From RYN-417 sp043745485 (GTDB lineage Bacteria > Patescibacteriota > Saccharimonadia > Saccharimonadales > JACDBH01): a DNA stretch of 64,000 nucleotides. The stretch spans positions 5,853 through 69,852 of the forward strand of contig JAYTSU010000017.1 of assembly GCA_043745485.1 (NCBI GenBank), in the 5' to 3' direction. Below, piece by piece: positions 1 through 7,576 of this stretch. The notes under the pieces were generated by a model. The model did not search any database, was not told where the DNA came from, and saw only the letters and a list, made by a program, of their open reading frames with translations. The first letter of the stretch is position 1, and the number at the start of each line of letters is the position of its first letter. The translations under genes were made by a program, and so were the position numbers.

Positions 1-703
1 CACCCAACTTAATAGTTACCGTTGTTGCGTCAAATGCTATAAGCTCGCTACTCATATCGCTCGCTTTGGTATAGTGCAAGTTATCTTGGTGATGAAGTTC
101 GTCATCAGTTAAAAAACTGGCCTGAAGTGCTTCGGAATGCCCATACCAATATATTTTAGAGCCTAAATTGCTGCTCAATTTTGCCGTTCGCTCTTCATTA
201 GCGTTCAGCACTACCCAAGCACGTGCGCTGTCAACCACCGTGCCGATTAACTTAGCCGTGGCGTCAATCTCGCCAAAGCGGTCCATTTGATCACGCATTA
301 TATTAAGTGCCACGACTCCTTGTGGGGTTACTTGGTGTACAAAATGCACAGCGTGGGCCTCGTCTAATTCAAAAATAGCAATATCGTACGGTAATTTTCC
401 ACCTAAGCTTGCTTTGTCCAAAACGCTCGTCACAGTTCCACGTACAAAGTTACTGCCGGTTTTATTGGTCAGGACTCGCAAACCTTGTGCTCTTAACAGT
501 TCCGTTATCACTTTTGTGGTCGTCGTTTTACCATTTGTCCCAGTTACTATAACCACACCCTCAGGCACTCTTTCAAGCATATTATTCAAAAAGTGTGGGT
601 TAATTTTTTCGACCACTAATCCAGGAAGTGCGGAGCCACTCCGCCCAAGCAACCGTAAGCTGAATAAAATTGTCTTACCAATAAGCAGTGATATAAAGCG
701 CAT
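1..703 (-). CDS. murT: Lipid II isoglutaminyl synthase subunit MurT (partial, C-terminus beyond the window)
   Basis: This reading frame runs off the left edge, so only the first 234 codons are seen. It is a Mur ligase: the ATP-binding loop GTNGKTTT is at residues 55-62 and the MurT-type motif RDQMDRFGE at 136-144. MurT pairs with the glutaminase GatD to amidate the stem-peptide D-glutamate of lipid II. A GatD gene would be expected next to it, beyond the window. No Cys-rich ribbon is visible yet; in MurT it lies further on. The start ATG at 703 has no Shine-Dalgarno but a TATACT -10 box 11 bases upstream. It lies 48 bases downstream of tyrS on the same strand. A MurC- or MurE-like ligase is less likely because of the RDQxDRFGE motif. 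Confidence 0.85.
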   Translation of the reverse strand, partial: MRFISLLIGKTILFSLRLLGRSGSALPGLVVEKINPHFLNNMLERVPEGVVIVTGTNGKTTTTKVITELLRAQGLRVLTNKTGSNFVRGTVTSVLDKASLGGKLPYDIAIFELDEAHAVHFVHQVTPQGVVALNIMRDQMDRFGEIDATAKLIGTVVDSARAWVVLNANEERTAKLSSNLGSKIYWYGHSEALQASFLTDDELHHQDNLHYTKASDMSSELIAFDATTVTIKLG

Positions 704-714
704 ATATAAGGACT

Positions 715-720
715 AGTATA
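715..720 (-). promoter_or_regulatory. -10 box for murT
   Basis: Minus-strand TATACT lies 11 bases before the murT ATG, with no ribosome binding site between them. It belongs to a set of similarly placed -10 boxes in this window. No good -35 is seen. Confidence 0.5.
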
Positions 721-751
721 CTAAACGAACTGGCGTAACCATACGGATAGA

Positions 752-2008
752 TTAATGAGCCGTAAATTTCACTATAACTTGAGAATTTTTGCCGCGCCTG
801 AGCATGGCATAGCCATATATCTGGTCTTCGGGGTTAAACGTCGTTTTATTGCTCGAAAACTGCTCACCATTAATGTAAACAGCGTTATCGTTCAAAAACC
901 TTCGCGCCTCGCTATTTGAACTAGCTAACCCTCCACGCACAAGCGCTTCTAGTACTGTTGTTTTACCTATCTCTGCTTTTATTAACGGTAGTTCGTTTTC
1001 TAAAATTTCAAAATCTTTGGCTTCAAGATCTTTGTAGCTCCCTGTACCAAATAATGTTTTGCTTACTTTCTTAACTGATTCGGCTCGTTCTTTACCGTGC
1101 ACTAACGACGTAACTTCATAGGCTAGTGTTTTTTGGGCAATTCGCTCCCCAGGATGGTTTCGAAATTCTTTCATAACACCATCTATAGATTTTTTATCGA
1201 GCGGTGTGTAGACCTTCATATAATCTTCCACTCCCTCATCATCAGCATTGAGCCAAAACTGATAAAATTTATAGACACTTGTGCGGTCTGCAGCTAACCA
1301 GACAGCGCCGTCCTCGGTTTTGCCAAACTTTTTGCCGGTAGCTTTATTTATAACGAGTGGCGTAGACCAGACATGAGCCTCATGGCCGGTCTTCCTTCTT
1401 ATTAAGTCCACACCCGCTATGGAGTTACCCCATTGGTCAGCACCACAAATTTGTAAATCAACTCCATGATTCTCGTGCAAATGTAAAAAGTCGTAGCCTT
1501 GGATGAGGCTATAGCTAAATTCAGCATAGCTAATCCCCGACCCATCTTCTCCTAAACGAGATTGCACAAAGTCGCGTCCTATCATCTGCCGCAGAGGTAC
1601 ATGTTTGCCAACATCACGGAGAAATGTCAGATAGTTCATATCCTTAAACCAATCATAATTATCAACAATCTTAAACTCTTGACCACCAAATACCGTCTTA
1701 TATTGTGCTGCTATTCCTGCCTTATTTTTAGCAACTTCTTCTAATGACTTGAGTTCGCGTTCTTCGCTTTTGCCATCTGGGTCACCAATCATGCCTGTTG
1801 CGCCACCTACCAGCAAAAATGCTTCGTGACCATGCGCCATAAAACATCGAGCCATCATTGCCGCAGCAAGATTCCCAATTTGCATACTGGACGCGCTTGG
1901 ATCAACTCCCCAGTAAAAGCTGATTGGATCACCATCTAAAACCGTAATATCTTTATACGTAGTCTGATTAACAAAACCGCGCCAGACGAGTTCTTCTGAT
2001 AGTGTCAT
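752..2008 (-). CDS. tyrS: Tyrosine--tRNA ligase
   Basis: A class I aminoacyl-tRNA synthetase that charges tRNA-Tyr in the cytoplasm. At 418 aa it matches bacterial TyrRS. Visible marks are the Rossmann-fold segment GGATGMIGDPDGKSEER (about 68-84), the tyrosine-site motif GADQWGN (about 190), the KMSKS-equivalent KFGKT (about 226-230) and a C-terminal S4 RNA-binding domain (about 350-418). The HIGH signature is unusual: it reads QIGN at residues 43-46, with both histidines replaced, although the rest of the protein looks intact. The gene is divergent from the PBP gene and is followed by murT. Confidence 0.97.
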   Translation of the reverse strand: MTLSEELVWRGFVNQTTYKDITVLDGDPISFYWGVDPSASSMQIGNLAAAMMARCFMAHGHEAFLLVGGATGMIGDPDGKSEERELKSLEEVAKNKAGIAAQYKTVFGGQEFKIVDNYDWFKDMNYLTFLRDVGKHVPLRQMIGRDFVQSRLGEDGSGISYAEFSYSLIQGYDFLHLHENHGVDLQICGADQWGNSIAGVDLIRRKTGHEAHVWSTPLVINKATGKKFGKTEDGAVWLAADRTSVYKFYQFWLNADDEGVEDYMKVYTPLDKKSIDGVMKEFRNHPGERIAQKTLAYEVTSLVHGKERAESVKKVSKTLFGTGSYKDLEAKDFEILENELPLIKAEIGKTTVLEALVRGGLASSNSEARRFLNDNAVYINGEQFSSNKTTFNPEDQIYGYAMLRRGKNSQVIVKFTAH

Positions 2009-2050
2009 TATGTGTATTCTTTCTTCTCAGGCAATTGCCGAGCATACGGG

Positions 2051-2060
2051 TTATACTATA
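2051..2060 (-). promoter_or_regulatory. Possible -10 region for tyrS
   Basis: The minus strand reads TATAGTATAA about 43 bases upstream of the tyrS ATG, in the divergent gap between tyrS and the PBP gene. There is no convincing -35, so the call is weak. Confidence 0.35.
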
Positions 2061-2154
2061 CTGGTGATTATTTTAACACCTATGTTGTCATCACTCATAT
2101 AGTTTAAGACATAAATGATAAAAATTTGTAAGCTTATATACAATTGATCTGCTT

Positions 2155-2163
2155 TGCTATAAT
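2155..2163 (+). promoter_or_regulatory. Extended -10 promoter for the PBP gene
   Basis: TGCTATAAT is a perfect extended -10 element (TGn plus the consensus hexamer). It lies 44 bases before the PBP start codon and needs no -35, and none is evident at the usual spacing. Confidence 0.65.
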
Positions 2164-2207
2164 AATAGTGAATATGTAAGGAACGTTTTGATCTCAAGAA
2201 CATCGCT

Positions 2208-5200
2208 ATGACTAAAAAAGACTCGCCTCGAAGACCAATTTCAGCCAACAGAGCCAAAACAAAGCCTAATATCTACACCACTAAAAGTGGTCAGAAAATT
2301 AAGCTTCAGCATGGATTAATGCAACGATACGTCGCTAGCCGTGATAGAAAAGAACTCCGTAAAGCTGAGATGCTTCGGGATATGCCAAAAGGACGTATGC
2401 AACGCGTACTATATAGGCTACAGCCAAAAAGAATCTATCATTATTGGTTTAGTAAACAAGGCCTCATTGTGGGTCTTAAGTTGATTGGAATTGGTTTCGT
2501 TGTAGTATTTGTAGTTTTGCTGGGTGTGTTTGCATATTTCCGCAAAGACCTGCCGAATCTCAAGGAGATAACTGGCAATAATATTGGTGGAAGCATTCGT
2601 TATTATGACAAAACAGGACAAACCTTGTTATGGGAAGATTACGACGCCGTAAAGCGTATACCGGTTCAACAAAATCAAATATCCAAATACGTGATGGATG
2701 CAACCGTTGCTGTCGAAGACCGCGACTTTTTTAAACATGGTGGCTTTGATGTAAAAGGTATTGCCCGTGCGAGTGTTGCTAATATTAGTGGTGGTGGTAC
2801 GAGCCAAGGTGGTTCAACAATCACCCAGCAGCTTGTTAAGCTTACTCGAGACTGGACACAAGACCGGACTTATAAGCGCAAAATCAAAGAGCTCATCCTG
2901 TCTGTAGAACTCGAGCGCACCTACTCAAAAGATGAGATTTTGACTGGCTATTTAAACGCCGCACCATATGGCAACATTCAGTACGGTGTTGAAGCAGCTT
3001 CAAGGGATTATTTCCAAAAATCAGCCAAGGACCTCACGCTTGATGAAGCTGCATTCTTAGCTGCAATTCCAAAATCACCATCCTATTATTCTCCATATGG
3101 ACCTTTATTTAAAGATGGTGGGCAGCAGGCCGTAGTCCAGCGTCAACATTACGCCCTTGATGTCATGGAACAGACCGGCATGATAACTGCAAAACAACGT
3201 GATGCCGCTAAGAAAATAGATATCCTCGCGAAAGTTAAGGATCCTCCAAAGAAATACGCCAGCATAAAAGCGCCGTACTTTGTTTTAGCAGCAAAGGAGC
3301 AATTAGAAACGAAATTTGAACAAACCTATAAGCGTGGTGGCTGGAAAGTTACAACAACACTTGATCTCGGTATGCAAAAGGCTGCAGAGGAGCAGGTTGC
3401 AAACGGAATGGCAAAAATTAGAAACCAAGGAGGCGACACCGCAGCTTTCGTTGCTGAGGATGTGGAGACAGGGCAAGTAGTAGCTCTTGTTGGAGGTCCT
3501 GATTTTACAGACAAGACTTTTGGTGAGAATAACTATGCACGCCTTCCAATACCTCCTGGATCAAGTTTTAAAGCCTATGACTACACATCGCTGATGGAAA
3601 ACACCACTACTTTTGGCGCCGGTTCCGTACTGTACGACTCCCAAGGCCCTTTGCCAGGCTATCCATGTACTAACAAGACGCGACCGGAAGCAAACCAGGG
3701 CGGTAACTGCTTATGGGATTATAGTCGCAATTATCCTGGTCCAATTACGGTACGCTATGCGATAGGTGGATCACGCAATGTCCCGGCTGTAAAAGCAATG
3801 CTTATAGCGGGCGTCGATAAAACAATCAAAGTGGCCGAGAAACTGATGGATACTCAAAATGGTAATGCCTATGGGTACAAGTGTTACAAAGAAAATACTT
3901 ATGAAAAGATTGCTGCCAACGAGACACCGTGCGCCGGTGCTTCAGCAATTGGAGACGGTGCGTTTTTGAAACTTGACGAACATGTTCACGGATATGCTTC
4001 ATTATCTCGCAATGGGCTTAATCTTCCACAGACGTATATTTTAAAAGTTGTTGCCGATAACAACAAGACGCTTGAACAATGGAAACCAAGTGCTGGAACT
4101 CAAGCTGTTAGACCCGATGCGGCATTCATTCTTGCCGATATCATCTCAGATCCAAACCCAAGTTACTTTAGGGTTAAGCCGCAACGGTTCAATGGCTCCA
4201 AGGGCACCTGGAAGTTCGGCATCAAAACAGGAACTACCAACGATGCTAAAGATGGACTCATGCTTGGTTTTACGACAAAGTATGCGGCAGGCGTTTGGGT
4301 CGGCTATCACGATCATACTAGAGAAATGTCAGGACAAATGGAAAACATGACACTCCCAATTTGGCAGGGTTGGATGCGCGCTATACATCAGGATCTAGCT
4401 CCCGTGGAGCGTGTAAAACCCGCTGGCGTACAGCAGCTACCTGCGTTCATTATCACGCGTCACGTTGAGTATGGCTCCATTGAACCAAGTCCAAGTACCG
4501 ACTTATACCCTTCATGGTATCAGAATAAGAATGCAACCACTGGTCAAAGACAAGTAATTGATATCATCTCTAACAAACTTTCAACCGAATGTACACCGGC
4601 ATTAGCGCAGAAGACACTTTCTGGAGCTGGAGCAGCAGCATTCAGCGGTGATACGTTTGTTACTGGTGGGGCTAATACTTCTGAAAAAGACGATATTCAC
4701 CTCTGTACAGACAACAAACCAACAGCGAGTATCAACGTAAGCTTAGGCACTGGTAACAGCTATAGTATCACCGCTACAATAGGTGCCGGCACACATGATT
4801 TGAGTGGTAACGCAGATAAGGGTGGCGGTAAGGTAAATATAATCGTAGATGGCCAGACAGTGCAAAGCTTTGAGGTTGGTGATTGTAGTGGCAATATCTG
4901 TAGCTCAAGTTATGCTCCAACTAGCGGTGGAGCACATACAATATCTGCACAGATAATAGACAGCGTTCTATACGAAGCAACGAGTGCCTCAGAAACAATC
5001 AGTCCGTTCACCCTTACTGTGAACCCCAGCGGAGCAACAGTGAGTTTTAGTTGGAGTATCTCGGGCACCGTAACGGTATACGATTCAAAAGGAAATATTG
5101 TATGCACGGGTGCGGGTAGTAGCTGTACGCCGCCGAAATTAAAAAATCAAATCGATAAAGGAACAACTGTTTACGGTAAAAGTACTACCGACGTATCTCC

Positions 5201-5222
5201 GATTGTAACCGTTAACTACTAG
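2208..5222 (+). CDS. Class A penicillin-binding protein (transglycosylase/transpeptidase)
   Basis: A bifunctional peptidoglycan synthase of 1004 aa. After a basic cytoplasmic tail there is one membrane segment (about 85-110). The GT51 glycosyltransferase domain follows, with EDRDFF (about 169) and GGSTITQQLVK (about 202). The transpeptidase domain carries SSFK (nucleophile about 453), SRN (about 523) and KTGT (about 673). About 250 residues after the transpeptidase form an extracellular extension rich in Ser, Thr and Gly with several cysteines, probably beta-sandwich modules. The gene is read from an extended -10 promoter. Its TAG stop overlaps the convergent radA stop. Together with murT it implies a real peptidoglycan wall. 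Confidence 0.95.
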   Translation: MTKKDSPRRPISANRAKTKPNIYTTKSGQKIKLQHGLMQRYVASRDRKELRKAEMLRDMPKGRMQRVLYRLQPKRIYHYWFSKQGLIVGLKLIGIGFVVVFVVLLGVFAYFRKDLPNLKEITGNNIGGSIRYYDKTGQTLLWEDYDAVKRIPVQQNQISKYVMDATVAVEDRDFFKHGGFDVKGIARASVANISGGGTSQGGSTITQQLVKLTRDWTQDRTYKRKIKELILSVELERTYSKDEILTGYLNAAPYGNIQYGVEAASRDYFQKSAKDLTLDEAAFLAAIPKSPSYYSPYGPLFKDGGQQAVVQRQHYALDVMEQTGMITAKQRDAAKKIDILAKVKDPPKKYASIKAPYFVLAAKEQLETKFEQTYKRGGWKVTTTLDLGMQKAAEEQVANGMAKIRNQGGDTAAFVAEDVETGQVVALVGGPDFTDKTFGENNYARLPIPPGSSFKAYDYTSLMENTTTFGAGSVLYDSQGPLPGYPCTNKTRPEANQGGNCLWDYSRNYPGPITVRYAIGGSRNVPAVKAMLIAGVDKTIKVAEKLMDTQNGNAYGYKCYKENTYEKIAANETPCAGASAIGDGAFLKLDEHVHGYASLSRNGLNLPQTYILKVVADNNKTLEQWKPSAGTQAVRPDAAFILADIISDPNPSYFRVKPQRFNGSKGTWKFGIKTGTTNDAKDGLMLGFTTKYAAGVWVGYHDHTREMSGQMENMTLPIWQGWMRAIHQDLAPVERVKPAGVQQLPAFIITRHVEYGSIEPSPSTDLYPSWYQNKNATTGQRQVIDIISNKLSTECTPALAQKTLSGAGAAAFSGDTFVTGGANTSEKDDIHLCTDNKPTASINVSLGTGNSYSITATIGAGTHDLSGNADKGGGKVNIIVDGQTVQSFEVGDCSGNICSSSYAPTSGGAHTISAQIIDSVLYEATSASETISPFTLTVNPSGATVSFSWSISGTVTVYDSKGNIVCTGAGSSCTPPKLKNQIDKGTTVYGKSTTDVSPIVTVNY

Positions 5223-6565
5223 TCTTTTTCCAAAAACTGATTGAGTGCACTCCTAATATCTCGTACCGGAAGTAAGAATTTATCGTTAACTGAGGTAGCT
5301 AATGCCGGACCTATGGCGCCAACAAAGCCGAGTTTCTTAGCTTCGTTCAAACGTTTTTCGGCAAATGGGACGCGGCGGACTTCACCACTCAGCCCGACTT
5401 CACCAAATACAACTGCGTCTTTCTTAAGTTGCATACCCTTGCTAGCACTCGCAATGGCCATACAGACAGCCAGGTCAGCCGCAGGTTCTGTAATTTTTAA
5501 GCCCCCGACTATGTTGATATAAACATCTTTATCGGCCAGATTAAGCTTAGTGCGCCGCTCCAGCATAGCAATAAGTAAATTAACGCGGTTAAGATCTATG
5601 CCGCTGGCGGCACGCTTTGGATAGCCATACGACGTCGTATTTACTAAGGCTTGAACTTCGACCAATAGCGGACGCGCACCTTCAAGCGTTGCCAAGACAA
5701 CTGACCCGTCGCTCACTTGCCGTTCTGCAAGCAGCGCCGCCGATGGGTTTTCGACCGGCTGCAAACCGCTTTCGACCATTTCATAAATTGCCGATTCGTT
5801 AGTACTGCCAAAGCGGTTTTTAATGCTCCTAAGTACCTTAAAGCCTCCGTAGCGGTCGCCTTCCAACTGCAAAACTACATCAACCACATGTTCAAGCACT
5901 TTTGGCCCAGCTATGGAGCCTTCTTTGGTCACATGCCCCACCAGCAGTAGCGCCGTATTACTCCGTTTGGCGGCCTGCATAAGAAGATGAGCAGAATTAG
6001 TGATCTGACTCACGCTCCCAGCGGCAGAACTGACTGCAGCGGCGCTGATAGTTTGGATCGAGTCAACAACTACCAGCTCATGTCCACTCAATGCAATTGT
6101 TGCGGCGATATCGTCAGCAGAATTGCTGCTTGTTAATTCTAATGTAGCCGAGGCGGCGCCCAGCCTAGAGGCCCGCAAACCCACCTGATGTACTGACTCT
6201 TCGCCGCTGATATATAAAACTGAGACTTTTTTTGATGCCGCGTAGGCCACTTGTAATAATAGGGTACTTTTTCCGATCCCGGGTTGTCCAGCCAGCAATG
6301 AGACACTGCCTGGCACAAAGCCACCACCAAGCACCTCGTCCATAGGCGCACTGCCACTGGGGATGCGGGCTGTGATCTTTTGTTTAGTAACCTGAGTACT
6401 CGTGACGGTTTCAAGTTGTCTACCGCCACCTCCAGCCAACTGTGTATCACTCAGCTGTTCGACCAGCGTGTTCCATTCACCGCACGCTGAACACTTGCCC
6501 ATCCATGAGCTGTGCATTGCCCCACAGTTGCTGCAGACAAATTTTACTGCGTTTTTCTTCACCAT
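5219..6565 (-). CDS. radA: DNA repair protein RadA
   Basis: A RecA-like ATPase that promotes branch migration in homologous recombination and, in naturally competent bacteria, strand uptake. At 448 aa it has the usual length. Domains in order: zinc finger with C11, C14, C25 and C28; Walker A GQPGIGKS at 93-100; the RadA-specific KNRFG motif at 249-253; and a Lon-protease-like C-terminal domain with the segment GGLKITEPAADLA. It is the last gene of a clpC, HExxH protein, radA cluster, and radA beside clpC is also common in Firmicutes. Its TAG stop shares the CTAG tetranucleotide with the PBP stop. Confidence 0.97.
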   Translation of the reverse strand: MVKKNAVKFVCSNCGAMHSSWMGKCSACGEWNTLVEQLSDTQLAGGGGRQLETVTSTQVTKQKITARIPSGSAPMDEVLGGGFVPGSVSLLAGQPGIGKSTLLLQVAYAASKKVSVLYISGEESVHQVGLRASRLGAASATLELTSSNSADDIAATIALSGHELVVVDSIQTISAAAVSSAAGSVSQITNSAHLLMQAAKRSNTALLLVGHVTKEGSIAGPKVLEHVVDVVLQLEGDRYGGFKVLRSIKNRFGSTNESAIYEMVESGLQPVENPSAALLAERQVSDGSVVLATLEGARPLLVEVQALVNTTSYGYPKRAASGIDLNRVNLLIAMLERRTKLNLADKDVYINIVGGLKITEPAADLAVCMAIASASKGMQLKKDAVVFGEVGLSGEVRRVPFAEKRLNEAKKLGFVGAIGPALATSVNDKFLLPVRDIRSALNQFLEKD

Positions 6566-6592
6566 CGTGCCTCCTAGTGTAGCAGATAGAAG

Positions 6593-7561
6593 TTACTGCC
6601 TAGCAGGAACGTTAGAACGACTATCGATTGCCTTCACTAAATCTGACTCTTCGCTAGCGATTGCATTCCGCTTTGGCACGATGTCGTTATATTCAGATAT
6701 GAGATTGCTTAGGTCGTCTATTCCATCATTATATGCATTCACTTTTGCGTTGTACCCCGGAACCGCTTGGTTATACTCGGCTATTTTTCCTGAAGACTTT
6801 AGGCCATTTAGTCTCACACGATCACTTGAAAGTTCTTGTGCTAATGATGTTAACCTAGTCTGTAAAGCCTCTATCTGTACTTTAAGTGCACTGAGTTGTG
6901 CGTCATAGGCTACAATTTGATTTTTACGCTCGGTAAAAGCTTTTTCATATTGCTCCGAGTATGAAACCACCTTAGTCCTATCAGCAAAATACTGCTTATA
7001 GTAGCTCTCTAGCTCAGCGGGAAGCATTCGTACTTCTGTACCTAAAATTGAATGGAGCTCGTTTGGTACAATTCGTGGGTCTTGTTTTTTATAGAGCTCA
7101 ATCGTATCTTTGAGTCGTTGATCTGTTGTTGTTGCAAAGTAAGCTGTTGTGAGTAAATCTACTCGTTTACGTTCGGTGCCACTAAGACGGGCATACGCGG
7201 CGTGTAAGGTCTCATGCACCGCCGTAACCTGTTCAATACCAGTCAGGCGGTTGTCGGTTACGTCAAGTAAATAAATCCCGTTACCTTCAACATAACATCC
7301 TAATACTATTGTCTGCTCGTTTTCACGACAGGCTGTATTAAAATCTGTTTTGTTATCCAGTTTTGGATGATATACATAAAAAAGTCTCTTAGTAGAAGGG
7401 AGCATGCTTGTATCTGTTGCTAACTGTGCAATCTCCGATGGAGCAACATAACCATGCAGGCGAATCATGTCAAAAATGGCTTGACGCTGCCAAAGACCTA
7501 TAAGAGGTATGCCTAAGAGTATGAGGGTTATTATTGAACCGGTATATCGTTTTTTATTCAT
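6593..7561 (-). CDS. Membrane-anchored HExxH protein, putative zinc metalloprotease
   Basis: I do not recognise this 322-aa protein as a named family. It has an N-terminal membrane segment (about 8-24), then a domain with HETLH at 116-120, the zinc-ligand and catalytic signature of zincin proteases. Glutamates at 168 and 176, inside NELHSILGTE, are candidates for the third ligand. Residues about 200-300 are a long helical, coiled-coil-like region. It sits between clpC (15 bases upstream) and radA (27 bases downstream) on the same strand, so it is probably co-transcribed under the clpC promoter. A role in envelope protein quality control is inferred from that context only. Confidence 0.7.
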   Translation of the reverse strand: MNKKRYTGSIITLILLGIPLIGLWQRQAIFDMIRLHGYVAPSEIAQLATDTSMLPSTKRLFYVYHPKLDNKTDFNTACRENEQTIVLGCYVEGNGIYLLDVTDNRLTGIEQVTAVHETLHAAYARLSGTERKRVDLLTTAYFATTTDQRLKDTIELYKKQDPRIVPNELHSILGTEVRMLPAELESYYKQYFADRTKVVSYSEQYEKAFTERKNQIVAYDAQLSALKVQIEALQTRLTSLAQELSSDRVRLNGLKSSGKIAEYNQAVPGYNAKVNAYNDGIDDLSNLISEYNDIVPKRNAIASEESDLVKAIDSRSNVPARQ

Positions 7562-7576
7562 AGTTCTAAGCGTAGC

